From the NCBI GenBank assembly GCA_900317835.1, contig ONIL01000028.1, positions 1 through 43,541 of the forward strand: a stretch of DNA of 43,541 bases. The letters run 5' to 3'. The DNA comes from an uncultured Prevotellaceae bacterium (GTDB taxonomy: Bacteria; Bacteroidota; Bacteroidia; Bacteroidales; Muribaculaceae). The notes under the pieces are model-generated. The model made no database searches. It saw only the letters and a list, made by a program, of their open reading frames with translations, and was not told the origin of the DNA. Position numbers and translations under genes: made by a program. Positions within the stretch are counted from its first letter, which is position 1. Each line of letters begins with the position of its first letter. Below, piece by piece: positions 8,657 through 17,933 of the stretch.

Positions 8657-8665
8657 GTAAATTTG
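8630..8665 (+). promoter_or_regulatory. Promoter of the parE-coaD-ctp operon
   Basis: The -7 box TAAATTTG (8658-8665) is a clear match. The nearest TTTG (8630-8633) is 24 bp upstream, longer than the usual 19-21 and inside the terminator loop. The -7 half is well supported and the -33 half is not. Confidence 0.55.
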
Positions 8666-8696
8666 CAAGTTAAAAACGCAGATTATCTATTCAATA

Positions 8697-10679
8697 ATGT
8701 CACAAGACAAGCAGAATCAAACTATAGAGAACGCCGAAGATTCAAGGGTCCAAGCGTCAGATAACTATGGCGGCTATGACAGGCTGGTGACGCTCACTCC
8801 ACGTGAGCACATCCGCCAACGCCCAGGTATGTACATTGGCAAGTTGGGCGACGGCTCGCAAAACGATGACGGCATCTATGTCCTGATCAAGGAGGTCATC
8901 GACAACAGTATCGACGAATTCAACACTGGTTACGCTAAGCCGACTATCGACATCGACGTGATAGACGGTACGGTGACCATCCGTGATTACGGACGCGGCA
9001 TCCCCTTGGACCAGGTCAAGGCTGCCTCCTCCAAGATGAACACTGGTGCAAAATATGACACGCAAACCTACAAACGCTCGGTCGGCCTGAATGGTGTGGG
9101 CATTAAGGCGGTCAACGCCCTGTCCACCGAGTTCTACATCCGCAGCGTGCGCGACGGCCAGTGCTCATCAGTGCTGTATCATGAAGGTATCGCCAAGGAA
9201 GAAAGCGGGATCATCACAGCCGCCGACGGCGAGGAGAACGGCACACTCGTGCGCTTCACCCCCGATAACAGCATATTCAAGAACTACGAGTTCCGTGAGG
9301 AGATCATCGAGCAGATGATCAAGAACTACTCTTACCTGAACACGGGACTCACGCTCATGTTCAACGGCAAGAAATACCACTCCCGCAATGGTTTGAGCGA
9401 CCTGGTGAAGGAGAACATGACCAACGACCCGCTCTATCCGCTGATGCACTTCACCGGCGATGATATCGAGGTGGTCATCACCCATGCTGCTCAGTTGGGC
9501 GAGGAGTTCTACTCGTTTGTCAATGGTCAGCACACCACCCAGGGCGGAACGCACCAGAGCGCATTCCGCGAGGCGCTGTCTAGGACTATCAAGGAATTCT
9601 ACGGCAAGAACTTCGAGTATAGCGACATACGCAACGGCATCGTCGCCGCCATCAGCATCAAGGTTGAGGAACCCGTGTTCGAGTCCCAGACCAAGATCAA
9701 GTTGGGCAGCAGCATCATGTGGAAGGATGGCCCGACAATCTACAAGTTCATCAACGACTTCATCAAAAAGGAACTCGACGACTACCTGCACAAGGCACCC
9801 GAAACCGCCGAAGTTCTCCTGAAAAAAATCCAGGACAACGAGCGCGAGCGCAAAGCCATCGCCGGCGTTAGCAAGCAGGTGCGTGAGAACGTCAAAAAGG
9901 CGGCTCTGCACAACGACAAGTTGCGCGACTGCCGCGTCCACTTCAACGACTCACGCGCGCCCAAGGACAACGACCGCCGTGGCGAGAGCTCTATCTTTAT
10001 CACCGAGGGTCTCTCGGCCAGCGGCTCGATTACCAAGATTCGCGACGTCGAGACCCAGGCCGTGTTCTCGCTGCGAGGCAAGCCGTTGAACACCTTTGGC
10101 CTTGACCCGAAGAAAGTCATCACAAACGTAGAGTTTGCCCTGTTGCAAGCGGCGCTCAACATCGAGGACGGCATTGATGGCCTGCGTTACAATAAAGTCA
10201 TCATCGCCACTGATGCCGATGTTGACGGCATGCACATCCGACTGCTGCTCTTGACCTACTTCCTGCAATTCTGTCCCGAACTCATCAAGACCGGGCACCT
10301 GTATATCCTGCAGACGCCGCTCTTCCGCGTTCTCAATAAGAAAGAGGCCAAGCGCAAGAATCGCTCGACCAAGCGCGAAGTTAAACCGCAAAAGGTAGAG
10401 ACCTATTACTGCTACAACGACGAAGAACGACTCACTGCACTCAACAAGTTGGGCGACGATGCCGAGATTACCCGATTCAAGGGCTTGGGCGAAATTTCGC
10501 CCGACGAATTCAAGGATTTTATCGGACCCGATATGCGTCTTGACCGCGTGCAGCTGCGCAAGGAGGATTCCGTCAAGCAGATGCTGGCTTTCTTCATGGG
10601 CAAGAACACCATGGAGCGTCAAGGCTTTATTATTGACAACCTAGTAAATGAGGATGATGAAGACATCACAGTACATTGA
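8697..10679 (+). CDS. parE: DNA topoisomerase IV subunit B (GyrB/ParE family)
   Basis: The 660-residue protein is a type IIA topoisomerase ATPase subunit. It has RQRPGMYIG and [13 protein letters not shown] (GHKL ATPase, about residues 40-75), [22 protein letters not shown], the transducer domain with QTKIKLG, and a TOPRIM domain with [11 protein letters not shown] and [10 protein letters not shown]. The length and the [10 protein letters not shown] wording fit Bacteroidota ParE rather than GyrB, so decatenation with ParC is the expected role; parC is not in this window. It heads an operon: coaD starts inside its last codons and the S41 protease follows. Confidence 0.9.
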   Translation: MSQDKQNQTIENAEDSRVQASDNYGGYDRLVTLTPREHIRQRPGMYIGKLGDGSQNDDGIYVLIKEVIDNSIDEFNTGYAKPTIDIDVIDGTVTIRDYGRGIPLDQVKAASSKMNTGAKYDTQTYKRSVGLNGVGIKAVNALSTEFYIRSVRDGQCSSVLYHEGIAKEESGIITAADGEENGTLVRFTPDNSIFKNYEFREEIIEQMIKNYSYLNTGLTLMFNGKKYHSRNGLSDLVKENMTNDPLYPLMHFTGDDIEVVITHAAQLGEEFYSFVNGQHTTQGGTHQSAFREALSRTIKEFYGKNFEYSDIRNGIVAAISIKVEEPVFESQTKIKLGSSIMWKDGPTIYKFINDFIKKELDDYLHKAPETAEVLLKKIQDNERERKAIAGVSKQVRENVKKAALHNDKLRDCRVHFNDSRAPKDNDRRGESSIFITEGLSASGSITKIRDVETQAVFSLRGKPLNTFGLDPKKVITNVEFALLQAALNIEDGIDGLRYNKVIIATDADVDGMHIRLLLLTYFLQFCPELIKTGHLYILQTPLFRVLNKKEAKRKNRSTKREVKPQKVETYYCYNDEERLTALNKLGDDAEITRFKGLGEISPDEFKDFIGPDMRLDRVQLRKEDSVKQMLAFFMGKNTMERQGFIIDNLVNEDDEDITVH

Positions 10680-11169
10680 TAACGAAGGAAAGCGCGTGGC
10701 GTTATTCCCCGGGTCATTTGATCCCTTTACCCGCGGCCACGAGTCTATAGTGAGACGCGTCCTGCCCCTGTTCGACCGATTTGTCATCGCTATTGGCGTG
10801 AATGCCGACAAGCGTTCATTCATGACAGCCGAGCAGCGCAAAGCATTGATTCAAAGCATATTCAAGGACACGCCACAAATTGAGGTCATTACTTACACTT
10901 GCATGACTGTGGATGTGGCCCGCGAGGTCGGGGCACAGTTCATCGTGCGCGGTGTGAGGCTCATCCAGGACTTTGAGAACGAGAAACACCTGGCCGAAAT
11001 CAACCGCGACCTGACCGGCATCGAAACCATCCTGCTCTACACCTTGCCCGAGTACAGCCACGTGAGCAGCAGCATCGTGCGGGAACTGTTCAGGTATGGT
11101 CAGGACATCAGGCCATATCTGCCAGAGGGCGCCGACCTGTCTCAAATCCCGAATCTATTGACCAAGTAA
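10648..11169 (+). CDS. coaD: Pantetheine-phosphate adenylyltransferase
   Basis: CoaD transfers AMP to 4'-phosphopantetheine to give dephospho-CoA, the penultimate step of CoA synthesis. The signature [18 protein letters not shown] contains the nucleotidyltransferase (T/H)xGH motif. [20 protein letters not shown] and the [13 protein letters not shown] segment match the conserved CoaD core and C-terminal ISS-like motif. The start is uncertain: ATG at 10648, 10654 and 10657 all lie inside the parE end, overlapping it by 23-32 bp, and the conserved core begins at about residue 16. The overlap indicates translational coupling to parE. At 173 residues it is slightly longer than the usual 160. Confidence 0.93.
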   Translation: MRMMKTSQYIDNEGKRVALFPGSFDPFTRGHESIVRRVLPLFDRFVIAIGVNADKRSFMTAEQRKALIQSIFKDTPQIEVITYTCMTVDVAREVGAQFIVRGVRLIQDFENEKHLAEINRDLTGIETILLYTLPEYSHVSSSIVRELFRYGQDIRPYLPEGADLSQIPNLLTK

Positions 11170-11197
11170 CTTTCAACTCAACCAAATTGAACAGAAC

Positions 11198-12829
11198 ATG
11201 AAGAAGATATTACTGGCCATCCCCATGTGCCTGGCATTATCCCTCACCACCACCGCCCAGCGAGCCATGCCACAAGCGATGCAGAAGTTGCTGAACGCCG
11301 AGTATGCCATCGCAAGCCTGTATGTGGACTCCGTCAACGAGGAGAAACTGGTCGAGGATGCTATCAAGGGCATGCTCGAGAACCTTGACCCGCACTCATC
11401 CTACACCGATGCCAAGGAGACCAAGGACCTAGAAGAACCGTTGCAGGGCGAATTCAGCGGTGTGGGAATCCAGTTCAACATGAACCAGGACACGCTCTAC
11501 GTCATCCAGACTGTCCCTGGCGGCCCCAGCGAGCGGGTGGGAGTGCTGGCCGGTGACCGCATCATCACTGTCAACGACACAAGCATTGCCGGCGTGAAGA
11601 TGAAAAACAGTGACATTCAGAAACGCCTGCGTGGCAAGAAGGGCACCCAAGTGACCATCAAGGTAAAACGCCCTGGCGTGAAAGAATTGATCACCTTCCG
11701 CATCACGCGTGATAACATTCCCTTGCACAGCATCGACGCCAAGTACATGCTGGACGATCATACCGGCTACTTGCGCATCTCGCGCTTTGGAGCCAAGACC
11801 CACGAGGAAATGATGGACGCCATGAAAGAACTCAAGAAACAGGGCATGACACAACTCATCATGGACTTGAGCGACAACGGCGGCGGCTACCTGAATGCAG
11901 CCATCGACATGTGCAACGAGTTCCTGGACCGCGGCCAACTGATGGTGTATACCGAGGGCGAAAACAATCCACGCAACGAGGCTAATGCCAACGGATGGGG
12001 CGAATACAAGGACCTGCACATGGTGGTCATGGTCAATCAGTACTCAGCATCGGCAGCCGAGATCTTTGCTGGCGCCATGCAGGACTGGGACCGCGCTGTG
12101 GTGGTGGGACGACGCACCTTTGGCAAAGGGTTGGTTCAGAGGCCGTTTAAGTTTGACGACGGCTCGATGATGAGGTTGACAGTCGCACGTTATTACACGC
12201 CCAGCGGCCGTTGCATCCAGAAGCCCTACGACCGCGGCAACAAGAAGGCCTATGAGAAGGAGCTGCTCGACCGCGCCAACGAGGGTGAGTACTATTGCCT
12301 TGACAGCATCCAATTCAACGACACACTGCGCTATACCACTCGCCTGAATGGCCGCACCATCTATGGCGGCGGTGGTGTGATGCCTGATGTATATGTTCCC
12401 ATCGACACCAGCGAGTACTCCACCTACTACCGTGACCTGACTGCCAAGGGCATCATCAACCAGTACGTGATTAAGTACGTGGACAAGAACCGCAAGCCCA
12501 TCAGCAAGCAGTACAAGACCCTACAGGACTTTGACCAAGGCTTTGTCGTGACCGACGAGATGATGAAAGATTTCATCGCCATGGGCGAGAACGACAGCGT
12601 CAAGTTTGACGAGGAGAAATACCGCACCAGCGAACTGCTGCTCAAGGACATCATCAAGGGCCTGATTGCCCGCGACGTGTATGGTGACCAGAGCGCCTAC
12701 AACGTCATCATCAACCATCGCAACCGCGACTTGCAGGCAGCCATCGACGTCCTCAACGACCGTGAACGATACGACCGCCTGTTGCGTGAAGGCAACCCCG
12801 AGTATGAACGCTTGGTCAAGCGCCCTTGA
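11198..12829 (+). CDS. S41-family C-terminal processing protease
   Basis: The 543-residue protein has a signal peptide (cut near residue 20). It has a PDZ domain (about residues 85-170) with GVGIQFNM and GVLAGDRIITVNDTSI, and an S41 peptidase core with YLRISRF, LIMDLSDNGGGYL and the catalytic region. The Ser-Lys dyad is visible as Ser285 in QYSASAAEI and Lys310 in TFGKGLVQ, 25 residues apart as in Tsp. It should cleave exported proteins at their C-termini in the periplasm. It ends near a perfect hairpin and is the last gene of the parE operon. A C-terminal extension of about 150 residues after the peptidase core is typical of Bacteroidota members. Confidence 0.92.
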   Translation: MKKILLAIPMCLALSLTTTAQRAMPQAMQKLLNAEYAIASLYVDSVNEEKLVEDAIKGMLENLDPHSSYTDAKETKDLEEPLQGEFSGVGIQFNMNQDTLYVIQTVPGGPSERVGVLAGDRIITVNDTSIAGVKMKNSDIQKRLRGKKGTQVTIKVKRPGVKELITFRITRDNIPLHSIDAKYMLDDHTGYLRISRFGAKTHEEMMDAMKELKKQGMTQLIMDLSDNGGGYLNAAIDMCNEFLDRGQLMVYTEGENNPRNEANANGWGEYKDLHMVVMVNQYSASAAEIFAGAMQDWDRAVVVGRRTFGKGLVQRPFKFDDGSMMRLTVARYYTPSGRCIQKPYDRGNKKAYEKELLDRANEGEYYCLDSIQFNDTLRYTTRLNGRTIYGGGGVMPDVYVPIDTSEYSTYYRDLTAKGIINQYVIKYVDKNRKPISKQYKTLQDFDQGFVVTDEMMKDFIAMGENDSVKFDEEKYRTSELLLKDIIKGLIARDVYGDQSAYNVIINHRNRDLQAAIDVLNDRERYDRLLREGNPEYERLVKRP

Positions 12830-12855
12830 CACACCTAACAGATAGCCTATATTAA

Positions 12856-12900
12856 AGAGAAATCCCACAAAACCTGTAAAAGGCTTTGTGGGATTTCTCT
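12856..12900 (+). terminator. 16-bp perfect hairpin after the S41 protease gene
   Basis: AGAGAAATCCCACAAA (12856-12871) pairs perfectly with 12885-12900 around a 13-nt loop. There is no long T tract on either side, but position (27 bp after the stop, between convergent genes) and stem strength fit a bidirectional terminator. Confidence 0.65.
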
Positions 12901-12960
12901 CGCAAGGCATTTCAGTCAGTTTTCACCTTTATGCTTTGCCCAGGAGCCGTTATATCACAT

Positions 12961-13743
12961 TCAAGACATGTGACCGCGCTCCTCACCATCAAATGGAGGT
13001 GGGGGTGTCAATGGCCCGTTTCCAGGCAGGGGAGGAGGAGTCATGCGGGCCTGATCCCGCGAACGCAACTCATTAATGCGACGCATGGTGCTCTTATAGA
13101 CGCGCCAAATAAGCAGAACGAACAAGATATTCAGCACAACCGAGAGCGTCGGGGCCGCGATGCCCTCACTGAATGCTAACGCGTCATAAATCCAATGAAT
13201 CAAGATGGGTACAGCCAGCACACAAACAGCAGTAACATTACTACGGTCACCAAAGTGGCGCTTACTGTAGAAATAACCCATCGCGCAGGCAATGGCGAAG
13301 TGGGCGGGTACTGCAGTAACACCGCGGATGATACCCGTGAGCAGCCACGCTTCACCCTGGAGAAGGTAGAGCACATTCTCGGCAGCGGCAAAGCCAAGGC
13401 CGACGCATGCCGCATAGACAATACCATCGAAATACTCGTCGTAATAGGAATTCTTGCGCAAGAAGAGCCACAACATCAACAACTTGGCGCTCTCTTCGGG
13501 CAATGCGGCGGCAAACAGGGCTGTCGATACCGCCCCAGAATAAGAGCCCAAATCATACACCATCAGTCCTGCTATCTGCATGAAAGATGTGATCACGACT
13601 GTCACAAATGTAGAGCCCACTCCATAGAAGAATGCCTTGTAAAGCATACCAGGCGGCTCAGGACGCACCGAATCCTTTTGATAAATCCACCAGCCCAAGA
13701 TCAGTGCCGGTATCAATGCAGTGATTATGATGAGTATCATCAT
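12961..13743 (-). CDS. PrsW-family intramembrane metalloprotease
   Basis: The 260-residue protein is mostly hydrophobic with about eight membrane segments. It carries the PrsW/CPBP-type motifs: LPEESAKLL (Glu83, Glu84 and Lys87, an EExxK motif), a YFDGIVYAACVGLGFAAAEN block and a later TAVPAHFAIA segment whose histidine is a probable metal ligand. By family it cuts membrane-embedded substrates such as anti-sigma factors; no such substrate gene is adjacent. The C-terminal tail (after about residue 230) is proline-rich (TPPPLPGNG and TPPPPF) and probably cytosolic. It starts only 17 bp after a terminator hairpin, so it needs its own promoter or read-through; none is clear. ATG at 13743 and 13740 are equivalent. 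Confidence 0.82.
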   Translation of the reverse strand: MMILIIITALIPALILGWWIYQKDSVRPEPPGMLYKAFFYGVGSTFVTVVITSFMQIAGLMVYDLGSYSGAVSTALFAAALPEESAKLLMLWLFLRKNSYYDEYFDGIVYAACVGLGFAAAENVLYLLQGEAWLLTGIIRGVTAVPAHFAIACAMGYFYSKRHFGDRSNVTAVCVLAVPILIHWIYDALAFSEGIAAPTLSVVLNILFVLLIWRVYKSTMRRINELRSRDQARMTPPPLPGNGPLTPPPPFDGEERGHMS

Positions 13744-13759
13744 CCTTCATTTTTTAAAA

Positions 13760-13798
13760 GCACCCAATGAAGGTCACAAAGAGGGCTTCATCGGGTGC
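13760..13798 (-). terminator. Terminator after the dockerin/FGE-like gene
   Basis: On the minus strand a 13-bp stem with one mismatch (GCACCCGATGAAG with its partner at 13760-13772) surrounds a 13-nt loop and is followed by TTTTAAAAAA. It lies 26 bp after the stop codon of the gene at 13824. Confidence 0.8.
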
Positions 13799-13823
13799 AT
13801 TATATCACCAGTTGATTAATTCT

Positions 13824-15806
13824 TTACATAGCAAGGCGGAAACCCAACGAGTAGTTGCGGCTACCAGGTGCCTCATAGTTGCGGAAGGTCACACGCAGGT
13901 CGCTGCCAGAGCTGAACCAGCCGCCACCACGGGTCACACGACGTGAGCCTGTCTCGGGGCCAGCGGGATCAACCTGAGCATCCTCGGTGTAGGGGCCATA
14001 CCAGTCGCTGCACCACTCATAAACGTTACCGCTCATATCGCTCAAGCCCAACTCATTACCATGCTTTCCACCGACAACATGGGTACCATAATCGGGGCTG
14101 TCAACACCCTGTGCATAGCTGTTGAAATAGTACCATGCCACTTCCTCAGGATTGTCACTGCCTGCATAGAGCGTGCCGCCACTCTTGTTGCCTCCACGGG
14201 CTGCATATTCCCACTCGGCTTCGGTGGGGAGACGGAATGTCTTGCCAGTGAGCGCATTCAAGCGGGCGATGAATTCCTGGCAATCCTCCCAGCTCACCTG
14301 CTCGACGGGACGGCGCAGATCACCAGTGAATCCGCTGGGGTTAGTGCCCATCACAGCCTGCCACAGTTCCTGCGTCACCTCGGTCTGGCCAATGCTGTAA
14401 GGCGACAGGGTCACCTCATGTGCTGGCAGTTCATCGAGATTGGCAACACCGCTTTCTACCATTGCCGAGTCAACACCCATCGTGAAAGTGCCGCCCTCGA
14501 CGGGAACCATCATGAACGACACGCCATTCACAGTGAACATGCCCGGAATGATGTTATAGTTCTGCATTCGCTCAATGAACGAGTTGGCAGCAATCTGCAA
14601 CTCAGCGAAGTTATCATCGAGTACCGAACTGCAATCCAGCAACAGCATCACCAGAGCACTGGAGTAAGTGCCGACAACATCGGGCAAACGGCTCACCGTA
14701 AACTCGGTGCTGGCCTCCCATGTGCCGGGATCCTCTACCCAGTACCATTCCTGGATGTTCTTCTTCTCGATGCGCTCCTCGCTGTCGAGCTGAATACCTT
14801 CAAACACCAGAGTAACAAACATACCGTCAACTGCAGTTGCAGCAATGCTGTCACCAGCGGTACAGGTCATGCCGTGGTAGGTGATGTTGGTCAAGCTGCG
14901 GGTTTTCAGCGAGAAAGTACCCTCGATGTACACCTGTGACTCGGCCACAGTGTTTTCATCCACCTCGTCAAGGGTGAAGCGGATGCGCGTTCCTGTTCCC
15001 ACACCGGGGAATACAAGCGTCAGCGTCTCAGACATGTTGCGGCGCACCAGATCCTCGGCAATCTCCTGGAACTTGGTATTCACCTCGCTCATGTTGCTCA
15101 CCTCCATCGCCTTGGTCGAGTCACTCGACAAGGCATACAGATTGGAACGGAACTGGTTGGCATCCTTCACATTCTCGTTGATCAGGCCAACAGTGTAGGC
15201 CTTGATGGGACGGCCATAGACACGCTGGTCAGCGATGCGGGCACTCAGGGCCTGTGCATACTCGGCCTCGGTCTCATACTTGTCGGTCATCATCAATGAG
15301 CCTTGGTCCAAGCCTTCGGTAAACGTCACCACGGCGACATTCTGAAGATTCTTTGGATACTGAGCCGAATTGAGCTCATCAAGAGCCTTGTCAACTGAAT
15401 AATAGAGCAAGCGGCCCGGCTGAGTCGTGAGCGAACCCACAAATTCATTGAAGCCTCCCACTGTTGTCGAGTCAAGGTAGGCAATAGGTTTGCTTGTGAG
15501 CGTCTGGTTAAAGCCTGTCACGCCCATATACATTCCCACCTCGGCGGTCGGCACAACGGGACCATTCAAGATAATCTCAATCAGGTAATTGATATCGGCT
15601 ATATTGATATCACCGTCACCGTTTACATCACATTTGGGATCGTAAGGGCCACCCAAAACGATGTTGATAACAGCATTGACATCGGCGATGTTCACATCGC
15701 CATCGGCGTTCACATCGCCATCAATGTTGCTCGAATAATGACGTGGCCCAGCCAGCGCCATCACTGTTGATAGTAATATCAACGAAAAAAGCGTAGTCAG
15801 TCTCAT
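13824..15806 (-). CDS. Secreted protein: dockerin + vWA-like + FGE/SUMF1-like domain
   Basis: The 660-residue protein has a signal peptide (about residues 1-19). A type-I dockerin-like pair of calcium-binding repeats follows at about 28-84 (DVNADGDVNIADVNAVI and DVNGDGDINIADINYLI). Next is a vWA-like region (about 95-280) with VVTFTEGLDQGS and IKAYTVGL, but the usual DxSxS metal site is replaced by GVTGFN. A linker with another vWA-like piece (LLLDCSSVLDDNF) leads to a C-terminal SUMF1/FGE-sulfatase fold (about 430-660) with RLPTEAEWEYAARGG, SGNVYEWCSDW and RRVTRGGGW. The cysteines that make formylglycine are absent (FSSGSDLRVTFRN at that place), so it is probably a binding or structural version. 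It has its own promoter and terminator. The role is unknown. Confidence 0.82.
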   Translation of the reverse strand: MRLTTLFSLILLSTVMALAGPRHYSSNIDGDVNADGDVNIADVNAVINIVLGGPYDPKCDVNGDGDINIADINYLIEIILNGPVVPTAEVGMYMGVTGFNQTLTSKPIAYLDSTTVGGFNEFVGSLTTQPGRLLYYSVDKALDELNSAQYPKNLQNVAVVTFTEGLDQGSLMMTDKYETEAEYAQALSARIADQRVYGRPIKAYTVGLINENVKDANQFRSNLYALSSDSTKAMEVSNMSEVNTKFQEIAEDLVRRNMSETLTLVFPGVGTGTRIRFTLDEVDENTVAESQVYIEGTFSLKTRSLTNITYHGMTCTAGDSIAATAVDGMFVTLVFEGIQLDSEERIEKKNIQEWYWVEDPGTWEASTEFTVSRLPDVVGTYSSALVMLLLDCSSVLDDNFAELQIAANSFIERMQNYNIIPGMFTVNGVSFMMVPVEGGTFTMGVDSAMVESGVANLDELPAHEVTLSPYSIGQTEVTQELWQAVMGTNPSGFTGDLRRPVEQVSWEDCQEFIARLNALTGKTFRLPTEAEWEYAARGGNKSGGTLYAGSDNPEEVAWYYFNSYAQGVDSPDYGTHVVGGKHGNELGLSDMSGNVYEWCSDWYGPYTEDAQVDPAGPETGSRRVTRGGGWFSSGSDLRVTFRNYEAPGSRNYSLGFRLAM

Positions 15807-15897
15807 GTTTTTGAATGTATTAATTTATTGATAATTTTAATTTCCACACATTTGCCAATTGCTATCGTCATCGATAGATATTTCCAAAAACAACCTA

Positions 15898-15929
15898 CAA
15901 AATTAAACTTTTCTATCCAAGTGCACAAA
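15898..15929 (-). promoter_or_regulatory. Promoter of the dockerin/FGE-like gene
   Basis: On the minus strand TTTG (15926-15929) and TAATTTTG (15898-15905) are 20 bp apart, a full Bacteroidota match. It lies 91 bp before the start codon at 15806, giving a leader of about 85 nt. Confidence 0.75.
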
Positions 15930-16052
15930 TTTTTAGGATAATAGTTATTAACATTTTCAACTACACGGTTTTCGTCATCGGCATGAAGGGAAAGAAATAA
16001 AGAAAAAGTGAGTGTTTTGGTACCCTCCCATGGTTATTTCACATATTTTGCT

Positions 16053-16060
16053 TATCTTTG
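16053..16060 (+). promoter_or_regulatory. -7 box for the acyl-CoA ligase operon
   Basis: TATCTTTG matches TAnnTTTG and lies 28 bp before the ATG at 16089. The -33 region holds no clean TTTG at the right distance. Its position argues for the start at 16089 over the upstream in-frame start at 16008. Confidence 0.55.
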
Positions 16061-16088
16061 CCGATTAGAAACCAAAGCACCAAAGCTT

Positions 16089-17933
16089 ATGAACAGATTT
16101 GTAGAACTGATTCCCCAACAACGTGATAAGTATGGTGAGCGTGAGGCTTTACGCTTTCGTGACTACAGGACACAGATATGGTCATCCATCACCTGGAACG
16201 GATTTGCCGATATGATCGACCGCGCCGCAGGCGCGTTACTCACCGGCGGCGTTGAGGCCCAAGGACGTGTGTGCATATTCACCCAGAATTGCCCCGAGGT
16301 GCTGATCACTCACTTCGGCGCCTTCTATAACCGCGCAATTCCGGTACCCATCTACGCCACGAGCAGCCGCGACGAGGTGGCCTATATCGTCAACGACTCG
16401 GGTGCGACCATCCTGTTTACTGGCGACCAAGGCCAGTATAACATCGCGCGCCAGGTCATCGGCGACTGCCCCACCCTCAAGTTCATCGTCACGCTTCATC
16501 CCGACGTGAAGCATGATGCTGATGACAAAACCTCCTTGACGTGGGAAGAGTTCCTGCTCACAGGCGACAAACTCAGCAAAGATTTGCTCAAAGAGCTCGA
16601 AGCGCGCAAGCAAGCCGGCACCCCCGATGACACGATGTACCTGATTTACACCTCGGGCACAACAGGCATCCCCAAGGGCGTGATGCTCATGCACAGCAAC
16701 ATGAATGCCGCCATGGATGCCCATCATGAGCGCTTTGACGCCTTCATCGACGACAAGACCGACGTGTCGTTGAGCTTCCTGCCGTTCAGCCACGTGTTTG
16801 AGCTGGGATGGACCATGGTGTGCCTCACCAGCGGCATCCGCGTCGCAATTAACTACAACCCCAAGGAAATCCAGCGCGCCGTCAAGGAGGTCCAGCCCAA
16901 CTACATGTGCAGCGTGCCGCGCTTCTGGGAGAAGGTGTACACCGCCATCAACGACAACCTTGCCAGCGCCAAGCCCGTGGTGCGCATGATGGTCAAGCAG
17001 GCCATCCGCGTGGGCAAGACGCGCAATATGAAATATGCCCGCCTGGGCAAGAAAGCCCCCGCGCTGATCGAGCGCCAGTACCAGTACTTCGAGAAGAAGG
17101 TCTTCAAGAAGCTGCGCGGTGCCATAGGCGTGGTCGACGGCAAGATGTTCCCCACCGCGGGAGCGATGCTCAGCGACAACATCACCGAGTTCATGCATGC
17201 CGTGGGCATCAACATCTGCATCGGCTATGGCCTGAGCGAGACCAATGCCTCGGTGAGCTTCTTCAAGCCCGGAGAGTGGACATTGGGCACCATTGGCATG
17301 CCCATCTCGAGCATCCAGGTAAAAATCGGCGACAAGAATGAGATTCTCGTCAAGGGGCCGACGGTGATGAAGGGCTACTACAACAAGCCCGAGGAGACAG
17401 CCGAGGCCATCGATGCCGACGGATGGTTCCACACCGGCGACTGCGGCGAGATTGCCCCGACAGGCGAACTCATTCTCACTGAGCGCCTCAAGGACCTGTT
17501 CAAGACCAGCAACGGCAAGTACATTGCCCCGCAGGTGCTCGAGACACTGCTGGGCCAGGACAAATTCATCGAGCAAGTAACCATCATCGGCGACGGCCGC
17601 AAGTATGTGTCAGCACTCATCGTCCCCGACTTTGAGGAGCTCAAGGCCTATGCCGACAAGAAACACATCGAGCACCGCAGCATCGAGGAACTGGTCAACA
17701 ACCCTGACATCCACAAGATGATGGAAGAACGCATCAACGACTACCAGAAGGACCTGGCCAGCTACGAGCAGATCAAACGCTTCGTGCTGCTGCCCAAGCC
17801 CTTCACGATGGAAAGCGGTGAGCTGACCAACACGCTGAAGATTCGCCGCGCTGTCATCAGCAAGCGTTACCGCCCCCTCATTGACGCGATGTATGCTGCC
17901 GACTACCGCAAAAAGAAAGACAAACAAGAATAA
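16089..17933 (+). CDS. Long-chain acyl-CoA ligase (AMP-binding)
   Basis: The 614-residue protein is an ANL-superfamily adenylate-forming enzyme of the long-chain fatty-acid CoA ligase type. YTSGTTGIPKGVML (about residues 186-199) is the AMP/phosphate-binding P-loop. GYGLSETNA (about 379) and GWFHTGD (about 444) are the adenylate-binding A5 and A7 motifs. LKDLFKTSNGKYIAP is the hinge and start of the C-terminal lid, which has the catalytic lysine region. It activates fatty acids to acyl-CoA through an acyl-AMP, probably at the inner membrane. Its stop codon overlaps the prfB start (TAATG), so the two genes are coupled. Chain-length preference cannot be read from the sequence. Confidence 0.9.
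   Translation: MNRFVELIPQQRDKYGEREALRFRDYRTQIWSSITWNGFADMIDRAAGALLTGGVEAQGRVCIFTQNCPEVLITHFGAFYNRAIPVPIYATSSRDEVAYIVNDSGATILFTGDQGQYNIARQVIGDCPTLKFIVTLHPDVKHDADDKTSLTWEEFLLTGDKLSKDLLKELEARKQAGTPDDTMYLIYTSGTTGIPKGVMLMHSNMNAAMDAHHERFDAFIDDKTDVSLSFLPFSHVFELGWTMVCLTSGIRVAINYNPKEIQRAVKEVQPNYMCSVPRFWEKVYTAINDNLASAKPVVRMMVKQAIRVGKTRNMKYARLGKKAPALIERQYQYFEKKVFKKLRGAIGVVDGKMFPTAGAMLSDNITEFMHAVGINICIGYGLSETNASVSFFKPGEWTLGTIGMPISSIQVKIGDKNEILVKGPTVMKGYYNKPEETAEAIDADGWFHTGDCGEIAPTGELILTERLKDLFKTSNGKYIAPQVLETLLGQDKFIEQVTIIGDGRKYVSALIVPDFEELKAYADKKHIEHRSIEELVNNPDIHKMMEERINDYQKDLASYEQIKRFVLLPKPFTMESGELTNTLKIRRAVISKRYRPLIDAMYAADYRKKKDKQE

Noticed and set aside
12886-13179. Plus-strand ORF of 97 codons near the S41 terminator
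   Set aside because: It starts in the terminator hairpin and is antisense to the PrsW-like gene end.
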